NCBI GenBank assembly: GCA_041658205.1 | Contig: JBBAAO010000001.1 | Span: forward strand, 2,480,001 to 2,544,000 | DNA: 64,000 nt | Direction: 5' to 3' | Source: Bacteroidota bacterium | GTDB lineage: Bacteria > Bacteroidota > Ignavibacteria > UBA10030 > UBA8401 | In this document: positions 25,623 to 34,316 of the stretch, one piece after another | How the letters are laid out: each line of letters opens with the position of its first letter | How positions within the stretch are numbered: position 1 is the stretch's first letter | Translations under genes and position numbers: made by a program | Notes under the pieces: generated by a model | Databases searched by the model: none | What the model was told of the DNA's origin: nothing | The model's input: only the letters and a program-made list of their open reading frames with translations

Positions 25623-28274
25623 TTATTTTTTGCCTAAACGGTCTTGGCTGAACAGGAACGTCATATTCGCCCTGACAGACATCACCAGTTTATCGGTTAG
25701 ATTAAATTGTTTTGCTGTTGTGCCATTCCCTGCAGTTTTCATTTTTAATTCAACAGCGCTGAAAGAAGCACTGCTCAATTTCTTCGCGTCTTCCGGTGTC
25801 AAATTCAAGAATGTGAACGATCGCTGGCCAGTCCTGGCAACTGTAGTATCGGCAGCGACACGAAGCGGAGGATAATTTACTGTATCAGAAGCAACCTGTG
25901 GAATGGTCAACACCGGTGCGGAGATGGTATCTGCTTTCGAAGTATCTCCGACGGTAATGCCTTTTAATAATTTCAAACTCATTTCCACATCAAGCGGGAA
26001 GGTGTTATTAAAGTCGAGATAAATTTTTCCGTTTTTAATGAGGTTTACCTGCGCCGTATCTACGGTCTGAGAAAATGCCGTCGGCGGATTCTTCAACACA
26101 CCGTTCTTAATACCGATTGCAACCGGTATGGCATAATCCAAATTCACAAACACACTGTCTGTTTGCAACACTTTACCGACACCCGCTTTCGCAGTGGAAT
26201 TATCATTATAGATATCCAGCGGACTTACAATGACATTTCCTCTCACAATAAATTGCGACGGTAATTCGCCCGGAAGGAATGTGTTCATCAACTTGTTCAC
26301 TTTCGAACTATCGATTGGAATATCGGATGGATCTCCCGGATTAATCCGTTTTGTAATCTGAACCGAATCTCCCTTTACACCGTTTTTATTTAAAGGAACT
26401 ACATACAGATTCACATCCGTCGGGAACAATCCGGTGCTTAGAATCTTTGTCGAAAGTTTTATGGCACTGTTGATCCCTTCCAACGTGAGATTATTCGCAA
26501 TATCACCAATACCAACGCTGAATGGCTGATTCACCGCGATGGTATCCGGAGGTATTTTTCCCTGAACTTCCGTCAACACAAACGCACCTACCGGCTGCAC
26601 ATCGGCAATAACCTGATCAGACTTATTAATGGTAACGTAACCAGTGCTTGCTTTCAGTGTTTTAATTTCCAAACTGAAATGAAGGAACTGAGTAACGAGC
26701 GTATCGTTGGCTAATCGGTCACGCGAAACGAATGCTACATTATTCATTTGGATAGTAGTGACCAGAGAATCTTTCGGCTGCACCTCGACAATTCCTGTCG
26801 CAGTATTTGTACCCGGCAGTCTGTATTCTTGCCCTCCGGTCAAATTATCTGTCAACTCCGAGATACCAAACTTCACACTCAATTTCAGTCCGGCTTGGTT
26901 AACAATGCGCACTTTCATACCGCCACTTTCAAACCTGGCTAGTTTTATTTTAATTTTTTGATCAAGCCGGATAGCAGAATCCGGAACGGCAAGTACGCTT
27001 GTGGGATTAAAATTGATCGTATTGACTAATGCAGATTGAAGATAGGCGTTGGAAAGATTTAATGTTGAAACAAGTTTATTAGACGCAGTAATCGTCTTCC
27101 CAAAATAATTGCTGATATTGACGGTTCCCTTCAACTTCAAAATCGCATCCATTCTCTTTGTTGCCAACTGAATGATGTCTGATTTGCCCGTAGTGTTTGC
27201 CGCAATCGATCCTGTAAATAAAAATTTCCCAACCACCTGGGTTGTATCGTTTCTATTGACTAGTTGAAGTGAGTCTCCTGTAAATTTAATATCAAATGGA
27301 AAACTGTTGTTAATCTCCAACTGCATTTGACCTTTGTCATACACAATATATTTAAAATCAGTTGAGTCGCCAAAGATCTGATCTATAGAAGTCGGCGGAG
27401 CAGGATCCGGCACCATGGATTGAATTTGTGCGTTGTTAATTGAAACAATAGCCGACAAATTGTGACTTGCCGTCAACGTTTTACCAGTTGCACCCGACGT
27501 TGCCATTGTCCCCTTCAATTTCAAAATCCCATCCATTTTCTTCCCCGATAATGGTGCGGGTGCCGACGTAGCACTATCGTTAGTATTAATCACTCCTGTG
27601 AATGTAAAGATCGCTACTTCTTCTGTTGAATCTGCTGCCTTATTAAAATTCACCAAGCGAAGTTGATTACTGGCGAATTGGATGCCAAACGGAAAGTTAT
27701 TCTTGATCGTAAGACTCATCGTTCCGTTTGCAAACACCAAATAGGAAAACTTTACTGTGTCTCCAAAAATTTGGTTAATAGGTATTGATGGAATATCTGC
27801 AGGGAGTGTACCGACAGGCATACCCAATTGTGATGCCGTTAATGTTACTGTTTGTGGGGCGAACGTCGGATTAAGATTAGAGGAATTAATTCCCAAATCC
27901 GTAGCCGTTAAATTAAATGTTGGCGGCGCACCGACATCAACCGGAACTACACCAATTTCCTGCGCTATGGTATTACCTTTTGGTGAAGGCATATTGAATA
28001 CGCTTTTTGGAATTCCTTTTCTCGTACCGGTGGCATTTTCTGTCGGTCTGTACAGAACGATACCGGTCGTGGTGTCAAACTTCGGATCCTTATTCACCAA
28101 GTCGTTAAAATAAAACGTCTTATTAACAAGCGTAAGACTCAATTGTGTTTCCCATTGAGGAATGACCGGTTGCGATGGCACTTTGATGCAATGGTATGAG
28201 AATGGAAGCGTGGTAAGAAGAATGAAAAACACATTCGCTAATCGTTTTCGGATTCGGAACGTAGAAATTTTCAT
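25623..28274 (-). CDS. Large exported repeat protein, function unknown
   Basis: An 883-residue protein with an N-terminal export signal (FFILLTTLPFSYHC, possibly a lipoprotein with Cys near residue 29). Two clear internal repeats of about 130 residues lie at roughly 165-290 and 295-420: QIFGDTVKFSYLVFANGTMSLTIKNNFPFGIQF with KKMDGILKLKGTM...TLTASHNLSAIVSINNAQIQS, and QIFGDSTDFKYIVYDKGQMQLEINNSFPFDIKF with KRMDAILKLKGTV...TITASNKLVSTLNLSNAYLQS. A weaker third unit is near the C terminus (NGKIYLDFNNTFPLDVEM). The repeats resemble LEA2/BPI-like beta sandwiches only loosely. GGGGAAAG precedes the start. Probably co-transcribed with the downstream barrel. Confidence 0.75.
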   Translation of the reverse strand: MKISTFRIRKRLANVFFILLTTLPFSYHCIKVPSQPVIPQWETQLSLTLVNKTFYFNDLVNKDPKFDTTTGIVLYRPTENATGTRKGIPKSVFNMPSPKGNTIAQEIGVVPVDVGAPPTFNLTATDLGINSSNLNPTFAPQTVTLTASQLGMPVGTLPADIPSIPINQIFGDTVKFSYLVFANGTMSLTIKNNFPFGIQFASNQLRLVNFNKAADSTEEVAIFTFTGVINTNDSATSAPAPLSGKKMDGILKLKGTMATSGATGKTLTASHNLSAIVSINNAQIQSMVPDPAPPTSIDQIFGDSTDFKYIVYDKGQMQLEINNSFPFDIKFTGDSLQLVNRNDTTQVVGKFLFTGSIAANTTGKSDIIQLATKRMDAILKLKGTVNISNYFGKTITASNKLVSTLNLSNAYLQSALVNTINFNPTSVLAVPDSAIRLDQKIKIKLARFESGGMKVRIVNQAGLKLSVKFGISELTDNLTGGQEYRLPGTNTATGIVEVQPKDSLVTTIQMNNVAFVSRDRLANDTLVTQFLHFSLEIKTLKASTGYVTINKSDQVIADVQPVGAFVLTEVQGKIPPDTIAVNQPFSVGIGDIANNLTLEGINSAIKLSTKILSTGLFPTDVNLYVVPLNKNGVKGDSVQITKRINPGDPSDIPIDSSKVNKLMNTFLPGELPSQFIVRGNVIVSPLDIYNDNSTAKAGVGKVLQTDSVFVNLDYAIPVAIGIKNGVLKNPPTAFSQTVDTAQVNLIKNGKIYLDFNNTFPLDVEMSLKLLKGITVGDTSKADTISAPVLTIPQVASDTVNYPPLRVAADTTVARTGQRSFTFLNLTPEDAKKLSSASFSAVELKMKTAGNGTTAKQFNLTDKLVMSVRANMTFLFSQDRLGKK

Positions 28275-28401
28275 GAACTTTCCCCTATTGTATTATTTAG
28301 TAAATGATAATCCCTTCGTCAAAAATTCTGACGAACAGACTATTTGTTATTTTAGAAATTGTAAAGAATTGAATAAACGCGATGTGGCTGCGCTCACATT
28401 G

Positions 28402-28731
28402 TCAATGCACTTTTTCCTCTTTAGGAGGAATTTGAAAACCGAATGGATTTGTTGCTTCTTCCCCGTGAATCTTTATTTCCCCAAATTTTTCTTCGTATTT
28501 TTGAATGTTGTCGCGAATGGCACTCATCAATAACTTAGTATGTTGCGGAGTCATAATCAAGCGTGCTTGTACGCGCGCTTTCGGAACTCCTGGAAGGATC
28601 CGTGTAAAATCAATAACAAATTCTGCCGGGGAATGCGTGATGATTGCAAGGTTGGAGTAAATTCCTTCGGCTTCCTTTTCCCCTAATTCGATATTGATCT
28701 GTTGCGACGGCGGTTGTGGTTGGTTGCTCAT
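28402..28731 (-). CDS. DUF3467 family protein
   Basis: A 109-residue cytosolic protein matching DUF3467 (PF11950): INIELGEKEAEGIYSNLAIITHSPAEFVIDFTRILPGVPKARVQARLIMTPQHTKLLMSAIRDNIQKYEEKFGEI. The family is widespread in Bacteroidota and related phyla; its role is not established. It has no close operon partner: the next upstream gene on the strand is separated by a hairpin, and 127 bases separate it from the repeat-protein gene. Confidence 0.88.
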   Translation of the reverse strand: MSNQPQPPSQQINIELGEKEAEGIYSNLAIITHSPAEFVIDFTRILPGVPKARVQARLIMTPQHTKLLMSAIRDNIQKYEEKFGEIKIHGEEATNPFGFQIPPKEEKVH

Positions 28732-28753
28732 AATACTCCGAATTAAATAACAA

Positions 28754-28788
28754 TCCCGAAGCTGAAGTTGATCACAACAGCTTCGGGA
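28754..28788 (-). terminator. Hairpin downstream of the TPR lipoprotein gene
   Basis: Perfect 11-bp stem TCCCGAAGCTG / CAGCTTCGGGA with a 13-base loop, placed just after the stop of the minus-strand TPR gene. The U run is weak. Confidence 0.55.
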
Positions 28789-28802
28789 GATACTTCTATA
28801 GA

Positions 28803-30200
28803 TTAGTTTTTACCAGAACGGATTTCATCTGCTTTTTTGTATGCACTATTCGCTTTATCAACTTCACCAAGATTGGCATATACCTGGCCTAACAATTCCC
28901 AGATCTGAATATCGGTCGGTTTATCCACAATAACCTTTTCCAAATATGGAATGGCGAATTTGTATTTCTCCTGGTACGACTTATCGTCGTCCTTCTTTTC
29001 TTTTTTCAATCGTTCTTGCTCTGCAACTCCCCAGTTCACATACGTTGCTGCAAGGTTATAGACGGCAGAACTAAACGCAGGATCAATCTCAAGAACCGCT
29101 TTAAATTCATTCACCGATTCTTCATACTTATTGTCTTTTAAGAGGAATACTCCGTAGTTATAACGATCGAATTTGCTGTTCGGATATCGTTTTACACGAT
29201 CAACCAACAATTCGCGTGCTTCTTCGTTTCGTTCAGCACCAATATATGCATTCATGAGATTTTCGGAAATCTCCGGTTCTTCCGGATACAATACAGCGCC
29301 GTTTTTCAGAACGACGATGGCTTTCGCATATTCTGCCACGGAAAGATAATGATTTGACGAATCGATGTTTCCCTTATACGGTGTTGAGAAGTTAACTACG
29401 CTCACAAGCTCATCCTCAATCGTCACATCAAGGTTATATTTAGTATACTTCCAGATTTCTTTTACAACAACTGCCTGCTTCCCTTTTCCTTTTGTCTCTT
29501 TGCTGATATCGTTTGGTTCACCAAGATAATATTTTACATCGGCAGCTTTTACTTTTTCACGAACTTGACCGAGGTTTTTTAATTCTTCAATGGCAACACG
29601 ATTTTGTTCAACAAACTTCGATTTAAATTCATTGGCACGAACTAAAAAGATATTACTCAATACTTTGATTGCAAAAAGCGATTTTCCTTTTTCTGCGGAG
29701 ATAGTCAATGGTTGAATGGCACTTTCGAAATCACCTTTTCGATAATACGCCAGACCTAAATTCTGTTGATTGGTAAGACTTTCCGGCATCACGTAATTTG
29801 CCAAGGAATATGTTGCGATCGCTAAATCGAATCCTGTCGAATCTTGTGCTTTATTTAATTCTTCAACGCCTTGATTGAACAAACGTGCCCATGTCCCAAG
29901 TGTCTGTGTTTCAATATCTTTCTTAAACTTTGATCCCACTTTGGATGCTTCAACAAATGCATCCTTCATTCCTTTGTAGTTTTTCAGTTCCATTCGGATC
30001 TGACCAATCATAAACCATGCTTCTTCATTTTTCGGATTCTTTGCAACTTCCTTCAATAATTGTGCTTCAGCATTTGAAAATTCTTTTCGTTGAATGTACA
30101 GTTTCGCACTTGTCATTTCGGCAGATGAGCATTGAAAGCCCATTAATGCAAGCGATGCCGCGCTGATGACAAGCATACCATAGACAATAATTTTTTTCAT
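28803..30200 (-). CDS. TPR protein with internal SmpA/OmlA-like segment (envelope)
   Basis: A 465-residue protein with an N-terminal signal (MKKIIVYGMLVISAASLALMGFQCSS) that resembles a lipoprotein signal with Cys24. TPR units cover about 30-190 and 285-465 (SNAEAQLLKEVAKNPKNEEAWFMIGQIRMELKNY; YEESVNEFKAVLEIDPAFSSAVYNLAATYVNWG). Between them (about 205-275) is VKYYLGEPNDISKETKG...KEIWKYTKYNLDVTIEDELVSVVNF. This has the G-x-P ... E-x-W-x-Y ... V rhythm of the BamE/SmpA-OmlA fold, though that call is tentative. TGAGGTA precedes the start. A periplasmic scaffold role in envelope assembly is inferred. Confidence 0.78.
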   Translation of the reverse strand: MKKIIVYGMLVISAASLALMGFQCSSAEMTSAKLYIQRKEFSNAEAQLLKEVAKNPKNEEAWFMIGQIRMELKNYKGMKDAFVEASKVGSKFKKDIETQTLGTWARLFNQGVEELNKAQDSTGFDLAIATYSLANYVMPESLTNQQNLGLAYYRKGDFESAIQPLTISAEKGKSLFAIKVLSNIFLVRANEFKSKFVEQNRVAIEELKNLGQVREKVKAADVKYYLGEPNDISKETKGKGKQAVVVKEIWKYTKYNLDVTIEDELVSVVNFSTPYKGNIDSSNHYLSVAEYAKAIVVLKNGAVLYPEEPEISENLMNAYIGAERNEEARELLVDRVKRYPNSKFDRYNYGVFLLKDNKYEESVNEFKAVLEIDPAFSSAVYNLAATYVNWGVAEQERLKKEKKDDDKSYQEKYKFAIPYLEKVIVDKPTDIQIWELLGQVYANLGEVDKANSAYKKADEIRSGKN

Positions 30201-30350
30201 GTATACCTCAGTTGATATTTGGTGGTTTTTTTTACGATTTTTTGTTGGCGAAATATAGAGATTTTTCCCTTTAAATTCTCCACTTCTTTTTCTACTTTCT
30301 TACTGAAGAAATTTTGAATATGTTCTTACCGACAACATCCCGCATCTGAT

Positions 30351-30761
30351 ATGAGTACAATCTTTACGAAGATCATCAATCGCGAAATTCCCTCCGAAAT
30401 TCTTTACGAAACGGATAACGTTATCTCTATAATAGATATTATGCCGATCCACTATGGGCATGCTCTGATTATTCCCAAAAAAGAGTATAGGAATTTTTTG
30501 GAAGTTCCTGAAGTGGAACTGGGCGAATTAATGATTGTGACGCAAAAAGTTGCAAAATCATTGGTAAAAACATTCAATCTAGAAGGATTCAATTTTTTTG
30601 CCAACAACGGCGAAGTTGCCGGACAATCCGTATTTCATTTTCACATTCACGTAACACCGCGCTATTCCAACGACAATATCTCCTTTAATCTAAACTTGAA
30701 GAAGTATACCGAAGGACAGATGAAAGAAGTGGCGGATAAAATTCGCGCGAATATTGATTAA
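30351..30761 (+). CDS. HIT family nucleotide hydrolase/transferase
   Basis: A 136-residue protein of the histidine triad superfamily. It has the N-terminal FTKIINREIPSEILYETDNVISIIDI segment, the HALIIPKKE strand and the triad HFHIHVTPRY near residues 95-104. Length and ordering match the HinT/PKCI-like branch, which hydrolyses AMP-lysine and nucleoside phosphoramidates; the real substrate is unknown. icd starts 63 bases downstream, with a partly palindromic TTGGATCCAA tract in the gap. Confidence 0.93.
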   Translation: MSTIFTKIINREIPSEILYETDNVISIIDIMPIHYGHALIIPKKEYRNFLEVPEVELGELMIVTQKVAKSLVKTFNLEGFNFFANNGEVAGQSVFHFHIHVTPRYSNDNISFNLNLKKYTEGQMKEVADKIRANID

Positions 30762-30824
30762 CTATCATTCATTGGAATCCAACTTGAATATTGGATCCAA
30801 TTTTTAAACGAAGGAACAAAGACA

Positions 30825-32114
30825 ATGGCAGAAAAAATATCTATCCACAATGGCAAATTGACCGTTCCGAATAATCCGATCATTCCATTTATTGAAGGAG
30901 ATGGCACTGGTCCAGACATTTGGCGATCATCGGTGCGAGTATTTGATGCGGCAGTGGCAAAAGCATACAGTGGAAAACGCAAAATTGAATGGAAAGAAGT
31001 TCTTGCCGGACAAAAAGCATTCGACAAAGTGAATAATTGGCTTCCGGACGAAACAATCGATGCATTCAAAGAATATCTTGTCGGCATCAAAGGACCCTTA
31101 ACAACACCAATCGGCGGCGGGATTCGTTCTCTAAATGTTGCACTTCGTCAAATGCTAGATCTGTATGTCTGTTTGCGTCCTGTGATGTGGTTCAAAGGAG
31201 TCCCGTCACCGGTAAAACATCCTGAAAAAGTGGATATGGTAATTTTTCGGGAAAATACAGAAGATATCTATGCTGGAATTGAATTTGCGGGCGGCTCACC
31301 GGATGCACAAAAAATTCTCGACTTTCTGCAAAAGGAATTCCCAAAAAGTTTTGAAAAGATCCGATTCAGTACAAAACAAAAGGCAGAAGAATTTTGGAAA
31401 TTGGTCGGCGCAAAAGATTTTCCGAGCGATGTGAATGTTGGTGTTGGCATTAAAGCTGTCAGTTATTCAGGGACAGTGAGATTGATCCATAGTGCCATTA
31501 GCTATGCAATCAAGAACAATCGCAAGAGCGTGACAATTGTTCACAAAGGAAATATCATGAAATACACCGAAGGGGGATTTAGGGAATGGGGTTACCAGGC
31601 AGCGAAAGAATTTTTCGGAGCAGTAGAGATCGACGGTGGACCGTGGTGCAAAATTCCGGAAGGAAAACCAGGTGCAGGAATCGTCATTAAAGATGCAATC
31701 GCCGATATTACGTTACAGCAAGTACTCACCCGTCCCGAAGAATTTGATGTGATCGCAACATTAAATTTAAATGGCGATTATCTTTCCGACGCACTCGCAG
31801 CACAGGTTGGTGGAATTGGAATTGCTCCCGGCGGAAATATCAATTACATCACTGGTCACGCTATATTTGAAGCAACACACGGCACCGCACCTAAATATGC
31901 AAATCAGGATAAAGTGAATCCCGGTTCTGTTGTGCTGAGCGGCGAAATGATGTTTCGATACATGGGCTGGACCGAAGCGGCAGACCTGATTGTAAAAGGA
32001 ATGAATGGTGCGATCGGCGCAAAATCTGTCACATATGATTTTGCCCGCCAGATGGAAGGCGCAAAGGAAATTAAGTGTTCAGCATTCGGCGATGCATTAA
32101 TTTCACACATGTAA
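30825..32114 (+). CDS. icd: NADP-dependent isocitrate dehydrogenase
   Basis: TCA cycle enzyme: isocitrate plus NADP+ gives 2-oxoglutarate, CO2 and NADPH. The 429 residues align over their full length with the dimeric E. coli-type enzyme. The substrate serine lies in GGGIRSLNVALRQMLDLYVCLRPV. ENTEDIYAGIEF, VHKGNIMKYTEGGF and NLNGDYLSDALAAQVGGIGIAPG follow. The cofactor segment HGTAPKYANQDKVNPGSV keeps the Lys-Tyr pair that marks NADP+ rather than NAD+ use. AAGGA lies upstream of the start. It is monocistronic, closed by a strong terminator. Confidence 0.96.
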   Translation: MAEKISIHNGKLTVPNNPIIPFIEGDGTGPDIWRSSVRVFDAAVAKAYSGKRKIEWKEVLAGQKAFDKVNNWLPDETIDAFKEYLVGIKGPLTTPIGGGIRSLNVALRQMLDLYVCLRPVMWFKGVPSPVKHPEKVDMVIFRENTEDIYAGIEFAGGSPDAQKILDFLQKEFPKSFEKIRFSTKQKAEEFWKLVGAKDFPSDVNVGVGIKAVSYSGTVRLIHSAISYAIKNNRKSVTIVHKGNIMKYTEGGFREWGYQAAKEFFGAVEIDGGPWCKIPEGKPGAGIVIKDAIADITLQQVLTRPEEFDVIATLNLNGDYLSDALAAQVGGIGIAPGGNINYITGHAIFEATHGTAPKYANQDKVNPGSVVLSGEMMFRYMGWTEAADLIVKGMNGAIGAKSVTYDFARQMEGAKEIKCSAFGDALISHM

Positions 32115-32157
32115 ATTATCCATTGTCATTTCAGAGATCGTAATAATCCGTTATCAT

Positions 32158-32193
32158 AAAAACCCGTCTTAATGAATATTGAGACGGGTTTTT
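32158..32193 (+). terminator. Rho-independent terminator of icd
   Basis: Stem AAAAACCCGTCT / AGACGGGTTTTT (12 bp with its A/T arms) around a 12-base loop, ending in a T run. A textbook terminator 44 bases after icd. Confidence 0.9.
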
Positions 32194-32372
32194 GATTTTA
32201 GTGAACATTCATTTCCATTTTATTCGATTTTGCTGTTCGAATGGGTAACAATTCAAGAATAACTTGGAGAATCAGCAACTTTTCGGTAAATTATGTTTAT
32301 TCGCAGTAATGAGTGACAAATTTTCATTATCTGCTGTATGGAAGGATAATCAGACCGGAAACGAACGAGCGA

Positions 32373-33764
32373 ATGAAGCAGAAATTGACATACCAACAGC
32401 TCATCCGAACCGTTCAGCAGTATGTGAAGAAAAAAAGATTGCTCCATTCGAGTGAAACGGTGATAGCGGCGGTTAGTGGCGGCGTGGATTCAATGGTGAT
32501 GCTGGATTTGCTTGTAACCCTGCAAGAGACTCTGAAATTGAACATCGTCGTTGCCCATGTCAACTATCAGCTGCGAGGAAAAGCATCACACGATGACGAA
32601 CAATTCGTAAAGAAAACGGCAAATCACTACGGACTCCCCTTCTATAATAAGAGAAGTGAAACCAAGAAGATTGCCGCCAAAAAAAAATTATCGTTACAAG
32701 AAACTGCACGAGAAATTCGATATTCGTTCTTTGAGAGTTTGAAACACACTGTAAATGCAAACGTGATAGTTACGGCACATCATAAAGATGACAATGCCGA
32801 AACGATGCTCATGAATCTATTGAGAGGAAGTGGAATAGACGGTTTAGCCGGTATTCCACCTCGACGTGATGCGATTGTTCGACCGTTGTTGTGTGTAAAC
32901 CGTAACGAGATTTTACGATACGCAAAAGAGAAAAAGATCGCATTCAGAAATGATTCTACTAATGCAGAAGATGATTATACTCGTAACTTTCTGCGAAATA
33001 AGATCATTCCAGTATTGAAGAAAAGGATCAATCCTTCGCTGAATGAGACACTGTTTCATGAGTCGGAACTCTTCCGGGCTGCTGCAGATTTTACGAATCA
33101 AGAGACAAAAAAGATTTTTAAAGAAGTCGTTTCCTCTACGGAAATAGATATCAAAAAAATCTCGGTGCATCATCAATTCATCCAACAGTCGGTTATTCGC
33201 CGCTTGTTGAAAACATTGATGGTTGATGCTACATTCAGCAATATCAATTCTGTTATAGAATTGATGGAACAACAAAAAGGGACAATCGTCGAAATACAAA
33301 ACGATTGGATTGCAGAGCGTCTTTCACAAAGCATCATTGTGCGGAAGAATAACACTACTGCAGCTTTCGAATACAGGTTAGACAGTGTGGGAAGAATTTC
33401 CACGGCAAAATTTACACTCTCTGTAAAAAAGTCTGCACTTCCTGACAATAAAAAACGTCTCGATTCGTCTATAGAGTATGTTGATGCGGAAAAAGTGAAA
33501 TTTCCTATAACCATCCGATCATGGAAAAGCGGCGATGTTTTTTTCCCTCTTGGATTGAACGGACGAAAGAAAGTAAGCGACTTTTTTGGTGAACAAAAAT
33601 TATCTGGAGAAGAAAAGATGAACGTTCCGCTTGTCATCAGCGAGAACAATATCATCTGGGTGGCTGGGAAACGATTAGATGAGCGCTACAAATTAACCGA
33701 TTCTACAACATCAACATATCAACTGGCGATGAAACTCAATGGCAAAAAAAACAATCACCGTTAA
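32373..33764 (+). CDS. tilS: tRNA(Ile)-lysidine synthetase
   Basis: Modifies C34 of tRNA-Ile(CAU) to lysidine, changing both its charging and its codon reading; essential in most bacteria. The PP-loop motif SGGVDS lies at residues 35-40. VNYQLRGKASHDDE, TAHHKDDNAETMLMNLLRGSGIDGLAG and RNFLRNKIIPVLKK follow in order. The C-terminal TilS_C domain has ITIRSWKSGDVFFPLGLNGRKKVSDFF. A frame start at 32313 would add 20 residues. The ATG at 32373 is preferred because family members begin close to this point, but the evidence is modest. The 3' end overlaps hpt by 26 bases. Confidence 0.93.
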   Translation: MKQKLTYQQLIRTVQQYVKKKRLLHSSETVIAAVSGGVDSMVMLDLLVTLQETLKLNIVVAHVNYQLRGKASHDDEQFVKKTANHYGLPFYNKRSETKKIAAKKKLSLQETAREIRYSFFESLKHTVNANVIVTAHHKDDNAETMLMNLLRGSGIDGLAGIPPRRDAIVRPLLCVNRNEILRYAKEKKIAFRNDSTNAEDDYTRNFLRNKIIPVLKKRINPSLNETLFHESELFRAAADFTNQETKKIFKEVVSSTEIDIKKISVHHQFIQQSVIRRLLKTLMVDATFSNINSVIELMEQQKGTIVEIQNDWIAERLSQSIIVRKNNTTAAFEYRLDSVGRISTAKFTLSVKKSALPDNKKRLDSSIEYVDAEKVKFPITIRSWKSGDVFFPLGLNGRKKVSDFFGEQKLSGEEKMNVPLVISENNIIWVAGKRLDERYKLTDSTTSTYQLAMKLNGKKNNHR

Positions 33765-34287
33765 CAACGAAAAATTTGAACCATACATTGATGAAAAAAA
33801 GATACAGGCGCGAATCAAGCTGCTTGGAAAAAAATTAAGCAGGGATTATAAAGGACGCACTCCTATTTTCATCGGTGTGTTGAACGGCTCATTCGTATTC
33901 TTTTCTGATCTTATCCGCCAGATCACCATTGAATGCGAAGTGGATTTTCTGAAACTTTCCAGTTACGGCGACGCAAAAGTCTCTTCCGGGAATGTTCACT
34001 TATTGAAAGATTTGAATTGCCAGGTGATGGGAAGAGATATTGTTATTGTTGAAGATATCATCGATTCGGGTCTTTCAATCGATTTTATTAAAAGAATGCT
34101 CCTTGCACAGAACCCAAAATCGTTTTCCGTTGTTGCATTGTTATACAAAACAAAAGCGGTTAAGATCGACTTCCCGATAGAATATATCGGATTCAAAATC
34201 CCGAATGATTTTGTGGTCGGTTATGGATTGGATTACGCCCAAAAAGGTCGGAACATCCCCGCAGTCTATAAAATTGTTGAGAAATAG
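33739..34287 (+). CDS. hpt: Hypoxanthine(-guanine) phosphoribosyltransferase
   Basis: Purine salvage enzyme joining hypoxanthine/guanine and PRPP. The 182 residues carry the PRPP-binding motif IVIVEDIIDSGLS (about 101-113), the flexible loop LKLSSYGD, the Lys in KTKAVKIDFPIEYIGFKIPNDFVVGYGLDY, and the VLNGSFVF loop. Its first 26 bases overlap tilS in another frame. The tilS-hpt-ftsH order is a widespread bacterial arrangement, which supports both start and identity. ftsH follows by 29 bases. Confidence 0.95.
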   Translation: MAKKTITVNNEKFEPYIDEKKIQARIKLLGKKLSRDYKGRTPIFIGVLNGSFVFFSDLIRQITIECEVDFLKLSSYGDAKVSSGNVHLLKDLNCQVMGRDIVIVEDIIDSGLSIDFIKRMLLAQNPKSFSVVALLYKTKAVKIDFPIEYIGFKIPNDFVVGYGLDYAQKGRNIPAVYKIVEK

Positions 34288-34316
34288 AAATAACTTAGTC
34301 TGGAGAATATACTACG

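Noticed and set aside
30762..30824. Terminator between the HIT gene and icd
   Set aside because: TTGGAATCCAA and TTGGATCCAA tracts can pair only partly and the T run is short. Too weak to call.
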